From positions 2,694,001 through 2,758,000 of the forward strand of contig NZ_QYUK01000011.1 in assembly GCF_003590945.1 (NCBI RefSeq): 64,000 bases of DNA, in the 5' to 3' direction. Made by a program: the position numbers and the translations under genes. Each line of letters opens with the position of its first letter. The first letter of the stretch is position 1. Shown piece by piece: positions 10,201 through 18,860 of the stretch. This DNA comes from Oleomonas cavernae (GTDB lineage Bacteria; Pseudomonadota; Alphaproteobacteria; Zavarziniales; Zavarziniaceae). The notes beneath the pieces were generated by a model. The model saw nothing but the letters and a program-made list of their open reading frames with translations, searched no databases and was not told the origin of the DNA.

Positions 10201-10574
10201 GCCGCCACGCGGTGGCGGTGAACGGCATGCGCCTGCCGCTGACCTCGACCGGCCGCGAGGGCGAATATGTCGCTGCCGTGCGCTTCCGCGCCTGGCAGCC
10301 GGCCTCGGCCCTGCACCCCACCATCCCGCCCCACGGGCCCCTGGTGTTCGACATCGTCGACGAATGGTCGAAGCGGTCGGTCGGCGGCTGCACCTATCAC
10401 GTCTCGCATCCCGGCGGGCGCAACTACACCACGGCGCCGGTCAATGCCTATGAGGCGGAAGGGCGGCGCCTGGCCCGCTTCTTCGGCTTCGGCCACACGC
10501 CGGGGCCGATGACCCTGGGCCCGGTCGAGGTAACCCGGGAATTTCCGCTGACGCTCGACCTGCGGCGGCAATGA
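7246..10574 (+). CDS. Large transglutaminase-like protein with DUF2126 C-terminus (frameshifted near 8820)
   Basis: About 1109 residues when repaired, first gene of a three-gene operon. The N-terminal ~290 residues contain a bacterial transglutaminase N-terminal domain and a papain-fold core with a complete triad: Cys180 (KRGSCRDSAW), His229 (DLHAWTEVY) and Asp245 (GMDPTSG). The rest is the DUF2126 region found in these large proteins (RLTMGGEPTFVS, KWYPGESLPRWALG, IEVNIHPAKSWDEL, DVTGNTHRSEFCIDKLYSPD). The frame changes in the CCCC run at 8819-8822; one added C gives FLTPGDSPVGYRLPLQSLPW. ATG 7246 has GGAG just upstream. The family co-occurs with circularly permuted ATP-grasp and alpha-E proteins, as here, and is predicted to cleave or form amide bonds in a peptide product or tag. 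Its biochemical role is not established. Confidence 0.85.
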
Positions 10575-10800
10575 GCCTGGTCGACGTCGCGCGGTTCGTC
10601 GAGGCAGGCCGCCGGGTCCCGGCCCTCGCCCGTCCCCTGTCGCCAGCCGGCGCGGCCGGTGTGCCAACCGCGCCACAGTGGCACAAGAATCCGCCGACCC
10701 GGGGGCCCATGCCATGGCCCGACCGGGCGGCGCTGGCGCCGACGGCGCCCGGGCGCGGCTGCGTGCGCCTCATTCAACAGTGGCCTGATCGTGAAAAGTC

Positions 10801-13422
10801 ATGGCAGTGCCTGACCTGCCTGATAGCATGCGCCGCGTGAGTCTGGCTGCTGAACCGCAATCCCCCGATGCCGGGGCGCAGATACCTTTGCCGCTGCCCG
10901 GGGCCGGAATGGCCCAGACGGGGCCGCTGGCGCCTGCCTATGCGCCGCAGCCCGGCGTCTATGACGAGTGCGTCGATGCGGACGGCAACCTGCGGCCTCA
11001 TTGGCTGGAACTGGTCGACTCCCTGGGCAACCTGGGCCCCGGCGAATTCGCCGAGCGGACGGCACGCGCCCGGCAACTGCTGCACGACAACGGCGTCACC
11101 TACAATGTCTATGGCGATCCGCGCAACGCGGCGCGCGCGATCGAACTGGACCTGATCCCGCTGGTCATCGGCGAGGCGGAATGGGCCACGATCGAGGCCG
11201 GCCTGATCCAGCGCGCGCGCCTGATGACGGCCCTGCTGGGCGATCTCTATGGCCCGCAGACCACGTTGAAATCCGGCGTGCTGCACCCGGCCATCGTGCA
11301 GACCAACCCCGACTACCTGCGGCCCCTGTCGGGCTTCAAGGCGCCGGGCGACATCTGGCTGCACGTCTATGCGGTCGACCTGGTGCGCGGCCCCGACGGC
11401 AACTGGCTGGTGGTGGGCGACCGCACGCGCACGCCGGCCGGCCCCGGCTATGCCCTGGAAAACCGCATCATCACCTCGCGCTCGCTGGCCGAGGCCTATC
11501 GCAGCATGAAGGTCAAGCGGGTGGCCGCCTGGTTCGACCGCCTGCGCCAGACCCTGCGCACCCTGGCGCCCTGGACGCGCTATCCGCGCATTGTCCTGCT
11601 GACGCCCGGCCCCTACAACGAAACCTACTTCGAGCACGCCTATCTCGCGCGCTATCTCGGCTATACGCTGGTCGAGGGCAGCGACCTGACGGTGCGCGAC
11701 GACCGGGTGTTCTTGAAGACCCTGGGCGGCCTGGAACCGGTGGACGTCATCCTGCGCCGGGTCGACGACGACTTCTGCGACCCCCTGGAACTGCGCGGCG
11801 ATTCGACCCTGGGCGTCGCCGGCATGGTGCAGGCGGTCCTGGCCGGCCATGTCATCGTCGCCAATGCCCTGGGCAGCGGCCTGGTCGAGACCCCGGCGCT
11901 GACCCCCTTCCTGCCCGCCCTGTCGCGCCATCTGCTGGACGAGGACCTGGCCCTGCCCAACCTCGAATCGGTGTGGGCCGGGACGCCGGCGGGACGCAAG
12001 GTGATCGAGGCACGGGCCGGCGAATTGGCCCTGCGCCCGGCCTTCCCCAAGGTCGGCATCGACGGCCCCGACAGCCGTGCCGCCTGGGCCGGCCATCTCA
12101 AGCAGCAACCCTATGACGGGGTCGGCCAGGCGCCCGTGCGGCTGTCGACCGCGCCGACCTTTACCGGCGAGGGCGTGCGGCCGCAGCCGGTGGTCATGCG
12201 CGCCTTCCTGACCGCGACCGAAAAGGGCTTCTCGGTCATGCCCGGCGCCCTGGTGCGGATCGCACCGACACCGGACCGGCCGATGCTGCGCCTGCAGCAG
12301 GGCGGCCTCGCCAAGGATGCCTGGATCCTGTCTTCGAGCCCGGTCGAGCAGTTCAGCCTGCTGCGCCCGCCCGATACCGCCGTCGAAGTCCGCCGCCAGG
12401 GCAACAACCTGCCCAGCCGCGTCGCCGACGACCTCTACTGGGTCGGCCGCTATGCCGAGCGGGCGGAATTCGGCATCCGTGCCCTGCGCGCCCTGGTCCA
12501 GCGCCTGACCGATGGCGGCGGCCCCGGCGCCCAGGCCGAAATCGGCCCCGGCGCCCATTTCCTGGCCAGCATCGGCGAGATCCCGGCCAAGCTCGCCGAG
12601 CAGGCGGTAACCGATCGCGCCCAGTTCGACGCCAGGCTGATCGAGACCCTGGTCGACGACACCCGGGTCACCGGCTTTGCCACCGCCGTGCGGCGCCTGA
12701 ACCTGAACACCAGCATGGTGCGCGACCGCCTCTCGGTCGACATGACGCGCGTCCTGCTCAACCTGCACGCCCAGATCGAGCGGGTGCGCCTCGCCCCGCC
12801 GGGCGATTATATCGGCCTGCTCGACTGCTTCGATGCCATCGTCGGCTCGATGGCCGCCCTGTCGGGCCTGGGCATGGAGAACATGACCCGGGGCCAGGCC
12901 TGGCGCTTCATGGACCTGGGCCGCCGGGTCGAGCGGGCGCAGGCCGCCGTCGCGCTGACCCGCGGCCTTGTCATCGGCGACGACGAGGGGGAATTCCGCG
13001 CCCTCGACCTGGCGCTCGAAATCGCCGACAGCTTCATGACCTATCGCGCCCGCTATTTCACCGGCGCCCAGTTCGCGCCCGTGCTCGACCTGCTGCTGCT
13101 GGACGAGGCCAACCCGCGCTCGCTGGCCTGCCAGATGCGGGCCCTGGCCGATCATATCGAGAACCTGCCGCGCGAGCGCGGCGCCAGCGGCTCGGGCGCC
13201 GCCAGGCTGCTGGCCCATACCGCCCTGGCCGAACTGCGCGGGGCGGAAATCCTGCGCCTGGCCGGCACCGGCGCCAGCGGCCGCAACAGCGAGCTCGAAG
13301 CCCTGCTCGATGCCGTCAGCGAGACCTTGCCCGAACTGTCGGACATCATCTCGCAGACCTATTTCAGCCATGCCCTGGCCGTGCGCCCGGGCGGCCCGAT
13401 CCGGACGGTGCGCACGCCATGA
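10801..13422 (+). CDS. Circularly permuted ATP-grasp / alpha-E fusion protein
   Basis: Up to 873 residues. Residues ~55-520 are a circularly permuted type 2 ATP-grasp domain (LLHDNGVTYNVYGDP, LTPGPYNETYFEHAYLARYL, LKTLGGLEPVDVILRRVDDD, NALGSGLVETP). Residues ~545-865 are an alpha-helical alpha-E domain (RVADDLYWVGRYAERAEFGI). In most genomes, and in the next locus here, these are separate proteins. The ATP-grasp half lacks the usual GPKAS-like segment seen in the paralogue at 14402, so catalytic competence is uncertain. The exact start is unsure: ATG 10801 is the first, ATG 10828 is possible. The 226 bases before it contain no gene I can support. The following gene overlaps by ATGA, implying translational coupling. 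Confidence 0.85.
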   Translation: MAVPDLPDSMRRVSLAAEPQSPDAGAQIPLPLPGAGMAQTGPLAPAYAPQPGVYDECVDADGNLRPHWLELVDSLGNLGPGEFAERTARARQLLHDNGVTYNVYGDPRNAARAIELDLIPLVIGEAEWATIEAGLIQRARLMTALLGDLYGPQTTLKSGVLHPAIVQTNPDYLRPLSGFKAPGDIWLHVYAVDLVRGPDGNWLVVGDRTRTPAGPGYALENRIITSRSLAEAYRSMKVKRVAAWFDRLRQTLRTLAPWTRYPRIVLLTPGPYNETYFEHAYLARYLGYTLVEGSDLTVRDDRVFLKTLGGLEPVDVILRRVDDDFCDPLELRGDSTLGVAGMVQAVLAGHVIVANALGSGLVETPALTPFLPALSRHLLDEDLALPNLESVWAGTPAGRKVIEARAGELALRPAFPKVGIDGPDSRAAWAGHLKQQPYDGVGQAPVRLSTAPTFTGEGVRPQPVVMRAFLTATEKGFSVMPGALVRIAPTPDRPMLRLQQGGLAKDAWILSSSPVEQFSLLRPPDTAVEVRRQGNNLPSRVADDLYWVGRYAERAEFGIRALRALVQRLTDGGGPGAQAEIGPGAHFLASIGEIPAKLAEQAVTDRAQFDARLIETLVDDTRVTGFATAVRRLNLNTSMVRDRLSVDMTRVLLNLHAQIERVRLAPPGDYIGLLDCFDAIVGSMAALSGLGMENMTRGQAWRFMDLGRRVERAQAAVALTRGLVIGDDEGEFRALDLALEIADSFMTYRARYFTGAQFAPVLDLLLLDEANPRSLACQMRALADHIENLPRERGASGSGAARLLAHTALAELRGAEILRLAGTGASGRNSELEALLDAVSETLPELSDIISQTYFSHALAVRPGGPIRTVRTP

Positions 13423-14294
13423 TCCGCTATCAGGCCCGTCACAACACGGTCTACGACTATGGCGAGCCGGTCACGCTGGCCCATCACCTGGCCCACCTCA
13501 AGCCCCGCGACGGCCTGCGCCAGCGGGTGGTCGCCCACGAACTGCGCGTGATCCCGGAACCCACCACCTGGAACGAACGCTTCGACGGCTTCGACAACCC
13601 GATCGTCCAGTTCGCGGTCGAGGAGCCGCATCAGCGCCTGATCGTCGAGTCCATGATCGAGATCGAGATCAAGCCGTCGGTGCCGCCCAAGGCCGCGGCC
13701 TATCCGGCCTGGGACGTGCTGCGCGACCGCCTGGGCGAAGCCGGGCCCGAGACCATCGCGGTCTATCCCTTCCGCATGGATTCGACCCTGATCGAAGTGG
13801 GGCAAGCCTTTGCCGATTATGCCGCCGCGGATTTTCCGCCCGACCGTCCGCTGATCGAGGCGCTGCTGGCCTTCAATGCCCGCATGCACAAGGACCTGGC
13901 CTTCGATCCCCAGGCCACCACCGTGACCACGCCGCCGCGCGAGGTACTGCGCGAGAAGCGCGGCGTGTGCCAGGATTTCGCTCACCTGATGATCGCCTGC
14001 CTGCGCTCGCTGGGCCTGCCGGCGCGCTATGTCAGCGGTTATCTGCGCACCACGCCGCCGCCGGGCCGGCCCCGGCTGGTGGGCGCCGATCAGTCCCATG
14101 CCTGGGTCGCGGTGTGGATCGGCGGCGACGAATGGCTCGAGCTCGACCCGACCAACGACTGCATTCCCTCGCTCGATCACATCACCCTCGCCTATGGCCG
14201 CGACTACGACGACGTGGCACCGTTGCGGGGAATTATCGTCGGCGGGGGGCCGCACAAGCTGCAGGTCGGCGTGGATGTGGTGCCGTTGAAATAA
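13419..14294 (+). CDS. Transglutaminase-like protein
   Basis: A 291-residue cytoplasmic papain-fold protein with the usual N-terminal bacterial transglutaminase-like domain (RYQARHNTVYDYGEPV). The catalytic triad is complete: Cys184 (REKRGVCQDFAHLM), His227 (GADQSHAWVAVW) and Asp243 (ELDPTNDC). It overlaps the ATP-grasp/alpha-E fusion gene by four bases (ATGA) and ends the first operon of this locus. By family context it would act with the ATP-grasp partner to build or remove a peptide-like modification; whether it is a hydrolase or transferase is not known. Confidence 0.9.
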   Translation: MIRYQARHNTVYDYGEPVTLAHHLAHLKPRDGLRQRVVAHELRVIPEPTTWNERFDGFDNPIVQFAVEEPHQRLIVESMIEIEIKPSVPPKAAAYPAWDVLRDRLGEAGPETIAVYPFRMDSTLIEVGQAFADYAAADFPPDRPLIEALLAFNARMHKDLAFDPQATTVTTPPREVLREKRGVCQDFAHLMIACLRSLGLPARYVSGYLRTTPPPGRPRLVGADQSHAWVAVWIGGDEWLELDPTNDCIPSLDHITLAYGRDYDDVAPLRGIIVGGGPHKLQVGVDVVPLK

Positions 14295-14342
14295 GCAGCA
14301 GGAATGGCAAGGCATTATACCTGCCGCCTTTTGAGACATTTT

Positions 14343-14357
14343 TGATGCGGCGCATCA
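14343..14357. promoter_or_regulatory. Short perfect inverted repeat upstream of the second ATP-grasp gene
   Basis: TGATGC-GGC-GCATCA, two perfect 6-base arms with a 3-base centre, sits 45 bases before the start of the second ATP-grasp gene in the 107-base gap between the two operons. It could be an operator or a weak hairpin; only position and symmetry support it. Confidence 0.3.
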
Positions 14358-14401
14358 GATTAGTTTGCTAGGCTCGAATCGGCGGTCACACGAGGGGGAT
14401 A

Positions 14402-15841
14402 ATGAGCGGCATTCTATCCCGGTACGATCAAGGCCCGTTCTTCTGCGAGATCATGGGGCAGGCCGGCACCACCGCGGTCGAGCACACGACTGCCATTCGT
14501 GAACGCCTTGCCCAACTCGACCTCGCAGCCCTGCAGCGACGCAGCGAAGATGCCGAGCGAGAACTCTATAATCTCGGCATAACCTTCACGGTCTATTCGG
14601 AGAAGGATGCGATCGACCGCATCCTGCCCTTCGACGTCATTCCCCGCATCCTCAGCCGCGACGACTGGGCCCACCTCGAAGCGGGCGTAATCCAGCGGGT
14701 TACCGCCATCAACCTGTTCCTGGCCGATGTCTATGGCCCGCAGCACGCGCTGAAAGATGGCATCGTCCCGGCCGAGCTGGTGCTGGGCAACAGCAACTAT
14801 CGCCCTGAGATGATCGGCGTGAAGGTCGCCCACGGCGCCTACACCAACATCTGCGGCATCGACGTGGTGCGCGACGACAAGGGCCGGTTCATGGTCCTTG
14901 AGGACAATGCCCGCACCCCGTCGGGCGTGTCCTACGTGCTGGAAAACCGCAACATGATGCTGCGGGCGTTCCCCGACCTCACCACCGACATTTCGATCCG
15001 CCCGGTCGACAACTACGGCCCCAAGCTGCAGGAAGCCATGGTCGAGATCGCGCCCGAGGGCGTCGCCGATCCGCAGGTCGTGCTGCTGTCGCCGGGCACC
15101 TACAATTCAGCCTATTTCGAGCACATCTTCCTCGCCCGCGAGATGGGCGTGCCCCTGGTCGAAGGCCGCGACCTGGTGGTCGAGAACGACCGCGTCTACA
15201 TGAAGACGACCGGCGGGCTGGAGCGGGTGCATACCATCTATCGCCGCCTGAACGACGACTTCCTGGACCCTGAGGCGTTCCGCCCGGATTCGACCCTGGG
15301 CGTGCCGGGCCTGATGCGCGCCTACCGCGCCGGCAATGTCGCCCTGGCCAATTCGGTCGGTACCGGCGTCGCCGACGACAAGGCGGTCTATGCCTACATG
15401 CCGCGCCTGATCAAATACTACATGGAGCAGGAGGCGATCCTCGACAACGTGCAGACCAACATCTGCCGCGAGGCCGATGCCCTGGCCTATACGCTCGACA
15501 ATCTCGACAAGCTGGTGGTCAAGCCCGTGGCGGAATCGGGTGGTTACGGCATCACCGTCGGCCCCAAGGCCAGCAAGGAGGAACTCGAGGTGTGCCGCGC
15601 CAGCCTGCTGGCCGACCCCGCGAACTACATCAGCCAGCCGACCATCCAACTGTCGGTCTGTCCGACCCTGGTCGAAGGCGAGGTCGAGCCGCGTCACGTC
15701 GACCTTCGCCCCTTCGCCATCACCGGCAAGTCCACCTGGGTATTGCCAGGCGGGCTCACCCGCGTCGCCCTGCGCCGCGGCTCGCTTGTCGTCAACTCCA
15801 GCCAGGGAGGCGGGTCGAAAGACACGTGGGTGCTTGGCTAG
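14402..15841 (+). CDS. Circularly permuted type 2 ATP-grasp protein
   Basis: A stand-alone 479-residue ATP-grasp enzyme predicted to couple ATP hydrolysis to amide-bond formation. Start ATG 14402 has GAGGGGG five bases upstream. Family motifs include LGITFTVYSEKDAIDRILPF, FLADVYGPQHALKDG, LEDNARTPSGVSYVLENRN, LLSPGTYNSAYFEHIFLARE, YRRLNDDFLDPEAFRPDSTL, the ATP-binding segment VVKPVAESGGYGITVGPKAS, and the C-terminal HVDLRPFAITGKSTWVLPGG. Unlike the paralogue in the upstream operon it keeps the GGYG/GPKAS segment and is not fused to an alpha-E domain. Its 3' end overlaps the alpha-E gene. Confidence 0.93.
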   Translation: MSGILSRYDQGPFFCEIMGQAGTTAVEHTTAIRERLAQLDLAALQRRSEDAERELYNLGITFTVYSEKDAIDRILPFDVIPRILSRDDWAHLEAGVIQRVTAINLFLADVYGPQHALKDGIVPAELVLGNSNYRPEMIGVKVAHGAYTNICGIDVVRDDKGRFMVLEDNARTPSGVSYVLENRNMMLRAFPDLTTDISIRPVDNYGPKLQEAMVEIAPEGVADPQVVLLSPGTYNSAYFEHIFLAREMGVPLVEGRDLVVENDRVYMKTTGGLERVHTIYRRLNDDFLDPEAFRPDSTLGVPGLMRAYRAGNVALANSVGTGVADDKAVYAYMPRLIKYYMEQEAILDNVQTNICREADALAYTLDNLDKLVVKPVAESGGYGITVGPKASKEELEVCRASLLADPANYISQPTIQLSVCPTLVEGEVEPRHVDLRPFAITGKSTWVLPGGLTRVALRRGSLVVNSSQGGGSKDTWVLG

Positions 15842-16814
15842 ACTTCTTGCACGCTTCGCCGAAGACATGTTCTGGCTCGCCCGCAATATGGAGCGGGCCG
15901 AGAACCTCGCCCGAATACTCGACGTCAACGAGACCTTCAGCCGCGACGCCCGCGGCTCGCAGAACTGGCTCTCGATCGTCCAGCTTCATGCTGGTGCCGA
16001 AGGCTTCTTCAAGAAGCACCAGGCCGCCACCGCCAACGCGGTGATCAACTACTATCTGCTGGACCCCGAGAACTCGAGTTCGATCGCCTACTGCCTGAAG
16101 GCGGCGCGCGACAACGCCCGCACCCTGCGGCCCCTGCTCTCGACCGAGCTGTGGACCCAGGCCAACATGTTTCACGCCTGGATCAGGACGCTGACCCCGG
16201 CCGACATCGGCCGCGCCGACCTGTCGCGCCTGTGCAGCAAGATCAAGGAAGGCTGCCAGACCCACACGGGCATCCTGGAAGGCACGCTCTACCGCGACGA
16301 GGGCTGGTACTTCTATCAGCTCGGCAAGCTGATCGAGCGGGCCGACCAGGCAACCCGCCTGCTGGACATCAAGTACCACATGCTACTGCCCTCGGCGGCC
16401 GAGGTCGGCTCGCCCCTCGACGTCAGCCAATGGAATGCCCTGCTGCGCTCGGCCGCCGGCTATCACGCCTATCGCCGGGTCCAGCCCCGCGGCATGAGCC
16501 CGGCCTCGGTTGCCGGCTTCCTGATCTTCAACAACGCCTTCCCGCGTTCGGTCGCCGTCTCGATCGCGACCATCGACGAGATCGTCGTGCGCCTGCGCCA
16601 GCGCTATGGCCTGCGTGCCGGCAACCAGACGCTGGAGATCCTGGACGGGCTGCGCGGCACCCTGGCGAACCGCTCCATCGACATGGTCCTGGGCGGCGGC
16701 CTGCACGAGTTCCTCGACTGGATCCAGCTGCAGTTGATCGCCATCACAGACGATCTGGGCAAGTCGTTCTTCGGCCATCCGCCCGCATCGCAGGTGCAGG
16801 CACAGGTCGCATAG
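15834..16814 (+). CDS. Alpha-E domain protein
   Basis: An all-helical alpha-E protein (~326 residues), the partner that accompanies circularly permuted ATP-grasp proteins. The N-terminal signature LARFAEDMFWLARNMERAEN marks the true beginning, so the most sensible start is the TTG at 15834, overlapping the stop of the ATP-grasp gene; the next ATG (15867) would delete conserved residues. Downstream motifs include YQLGKLIERADQATRLLDIK and ARG-containing LRGTLANRSIDMVLGGGLHE. Its function is unknown; it is thought to act as a scaffold or substrate carrier for the ATP-grasp partner. Overlap implies translational coupling. Confidence 0.88.
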   Translation: MARLLARFAEDMFWLARNMERAENLARILDVNETFSRDARGSQNWLSIVQLHAGAEGFFKKHQAATANAVINYYLLDPENSSSIAYCLKAARDNARTLRPLLSTELWTQANMFHAWIRTLTPADIGRADLSRLCSKIKEGCQTHTGILEGTLYRDEGWYFYQLGKLIERADQATRLLDIKYHMLLPSAAEVGSPLDVSQWNALLRSAAGYHAYRRVQPRGMSPASVAGFLIFNNAFPRSVAVSIATIDEIVVRLRQRYGLRAGNQTLEILDGLRGTLANRSIDMVLGGGLHEFLDWIQLQLIAITDDLGKSFFGHPPASQVQAQVA

Positions 16815-16876
16815 GATCGCCTTTTCCCCCTCCCGATGCTATTTTCCCGCCGGGAAGCTCGTGAGGGGGAAAAAGG

Positions 16877-17389
16877 ATGTTGCGTTTCATTGCCCTTGTC
16901 CTGGCACTGTTCATCGCCACCACGCCGGCCCATGCCGGCAAGCGGATCGACGAATTCGTCTCGGGCTACTGGACCACCTACGCCTATCAGAACGACAACG
17001 GCAGCTTCGGCCACTGCGGCATGGAGACCAAGTTCGACGATGGCATGGTCCTGTCGATCCTGCTGGCGGACGGCGGCGTCGTCATCGCCTTCTGGCATCC
17101 CGACTGGAAGCTCACCGTCGGCCAGGAGTCGGGCATGCAGTTGACGATCGACAGCCGCTATCAGCGTGTGGCCAGCGTCGTCTTCGACGACCCCAACGGC
17201 ATGGTCTCGGGCCTGGGCTATGACAGCGATTTCTGGCTGGCCTTCAAGGCCGGCCTGCGCATGAACATCGACCTGGCCGACGGCAGCGCTTGGACCGTAA
17301 ACCTGAAAGGTTCCAGCAAGGCCACCAAGGCCCTGTCGGTCTGCTACGACCTCTATGCGCCGCAGGGCCGCAAGGGCATGTTCAACTAG
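16877..17389 (+). CDS. Small secreted protein of unknown function
   Basis: 170 residues with a clear Sec signal peptide (FIALVLALFIATTPAHA, cleavage after AHA), leaving a ~150-residue periplasmic domain rich in beta-type sequence with cysteines in GHCGMETKF and SVCYDLY that may pair. GGGGGAAAAAGG lies just before the ATG. I do not recognise the family. It follows the alpha-E gene by 62 bases on the same strand and could be co-transcribed, but the gene also sits upstream of the nitrile hydratase operon, so association with either is only positional. Confidence 0.75.
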   Translation: MLRFIALVLALFIATTPAHAGKRIDEFVSGYWTTYAYQNDNGSFGHCGMETKFDDGMVLSILLADGGVVIAFWHPDWKLTVGQESGMQLTIDSRYQRVASVVFDDPNGMVSGLGYDSDFWLAFKAGLRMNIDLADGSAWTVNLKGSSKATKALSVCYDLYAPQGRKGMFN

Positions 17390-17562
17390 GGGCCGGCCAT
17401 GGTCCTGCGGACAGTTGTCCAACCCGGGGGCGGGTGATGGCGAGGTAGTTACCCGGTCTTGTCGAAGCGGCTTGAGACATGTCGGAACCGCTGAAGCCGC
17501 ATTCGACGAGGTGGTGCCAGGCATCCCAAGGCGTCGGGCAAGTGAAGGAGACCGATCCCACC

Positions 17563-18201
17563 ATGTCACATGATCATGACCACGATCACGGCGCCGGCAG
17601 CCATCTGGACGACATGACCGCGCGGGTGATGGCGCTGGAGACGGTGCTGGCCGAGAAGGGCCTGATCGATCCCGCCGCCCTCGACGCCATCATCGACACC
17701 TACGAGACCAAGGTGGGCCCGCGCAACGGCGCGCGGGTCGTGGCCCGGGCCTGGATCGACCCTGCCTTCGCCGAATGGCTGGCCCGCGATGGGACCGCGG
17801 CTATCGGCTCCATGGGCTATACGGGCCGGCAGGGTGAGCACCTGCATGCGGTCTTCAATACCGATGAGGTGCATCATCTCGTCGTCTGCACCCTTTGTTC
17901 CTGCTATCCCTGGAGCGTGTTGGGACTGCCGCCAGTCTGGTACAAGTCCCATGCCTATCGGGCCCGTGCGGTGAGCGACCCGCGTGGGATCCTGGCGGAG
18001 TTCGGCCTTCATCTGCCCAAGAGCACCAAGCTCCGGGTGTGGGATTCCACCTCGGAGATGCGCTATCTCGTGGTGCCCCGGCGCCCGGAAGGTGCCGAGG
18101 GATGGGACATGGAGGCGCTGGTGCCGCTGGTCACCCGCAATTCCATGATCGGGACCGAGCTTGCCCTGTCTCCCGCCGCGCTGAAGGCGCCGCCGCCATG
18201 A
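17563..18201 (+). CDS. nthA: Nitrile hydratase alpha subunit, cobalt type
   Basis: Hydrates nitriles to amides as an alpha-beta heterodimer in the cytoplasm. The metal-binding loop reads VCTLCSC (Cys109, Cys112, Ser113, Cys114); Thr in this motif, instead of Ser, is characteristic of the cobalt form. In the mature enzyme two of these cysteines are post-translationally oxidised. Also seen are GPRNGARVVARAWIDPAF and a final catalytic-domain segment MRYLVVPRRPEGAEGW. ATG 17563 is chosen because AGGAG lies upstream and the protein begins with an unusual His/Asp string (HDHDHDHGAGSH) that could help bind metal. The gene overlaps the beta subunit gene by ATGA. No amidase gene lies adjacent. Confidence 0.95.
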   Translation: MSHDHDHDHGAGSHLDDMTARVMALETVLAEKGLIDPAALDAIIDTYETKVGPRNGARVVARAWIDPAFAEWLARDGTAAIGSMGYTGRQGEHLHAVFNTDEVHHLVVCTLCSCYPWSVLGLPPVWYKSHAYRARAVSDPRGILAEFGLHLPKSTKLRVWDSTSEMRYLVVPRRPEGAEGWDMEALVPLVTRNSMIGTELALSPAALKAPPP

Positions 18202-18860
18202 ACGGCCCGCAGGACATCGGCGGGCGTCACGGCTTCGGGCCCGTTGCGCCGGAAGCGGACGAGCCGCTCTTTCATGCTCCCTGGGAGAAGCGCGCCTTGG
18301 CGGTGACCTTGGCCGCCGGCGCCATGGGCCACTGGAGCATCGATCAGAGCCGCTGGGTGCGCGAGAACAGGTCGCCGGCCGAATATTACACCGCGAGCTA
18401 CTACAAGCTCTGGATCCTTGCCCTCGAACACCTGCTCGTGGAGCACGGGCTGGTCCTGCCCGAAGAGTTGGCGGAGGGCCGGGCGCGCTTCGAAACCGTG
18501 CTCCCCAAGCGCGTGCTGAGGGCCGGAGATGTGGCCGCCGTCCTCGCCCGAGGCGCGCCGGTGGGCCGCGATCCCGGCCCGGTCATGCCCCGCTTCGCCC
18601 CGGGCGATGCGGTCCGCACCCGGAACCTGCAGCCCCACAGCCATACCCGCCTTCCCGCCTATGTGCGGGGCAAGGTCGGTTGCATCGAAGCGGTGCGGGG
18701 CTATCACGTGTTCGCCGATGCCAGCGCAGCGGGCGACAAGACCGTCGCCCATTGGCTCTACACCGTCGTTTTCGACGCCGGCACTTTATGGGGCGATGAC
18801 GCTGTGGCGTCGGATACCGTCTCCGTCGACGCCTGGGAGCCCTATCTTGAGCCCGTCTGA
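18198..18860 (+). CDS. nthB: Nitrile hydratase beta subunit
   Basis: 220 residues forming the second half of the nitrile hydratase heterodimer. The N-terminus has the family opening MNGPQDIGGRHGFGPV; the middle carries YYTASYYKLWILALEHLLVE. The C-terminal SH3-like half shows RTRNLQPHSHTRLPAYVRGK and GVYVFADA-like YHVFADASAAG, then VVFDAGTLWGDDA. The arginines in the RTRNLQP and TRLPAYVRGK region contact the claw-setting metal site of the alpha subunit in known structures. It overlaps the alpha gene by four bases and is followed by the accessory gene, an alpha-beta-activator order usual for cobalt-type enzymes. Confidence 0.95.
   Translation: MNGPQDIGGRHGFGPVAPEADEPLFHAPWEKRALAVTLAAGAMGHWSIDQSRWVRENRSPAEYYTASYYKLWILALEHLLVEHGLVLPEELAEGRARFETVLPKRVLRAGDVAAVLARGAPVGRDPGPVMPRFAPGDAVRTRNLQPHSHTRLPAYVRGKVGCIEAVRGYHVFADASAAGDKTVAHWLYTVVFDAGTLWGDDAVASDTVSVDAWEPYLEPV

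Noticed and set aside
10575-10800. An 89-codon frame between the first transglutaminase and the fusion gene
   Set aside because: No ribosome-binding site, no recognisable pattern, Pro/Ala/Arg-rich composition typical of non-coding high-G+C DNA.
10774-13371. An 865-codon open frame on the minus strand opposite the ATP-grasp/alpha-E fusion
   Set aside because: Its composition is Gln/Gly/Arg/Asp/Val-rich with no domain pattern; it is the antisense shadow of a high-G+C gene.
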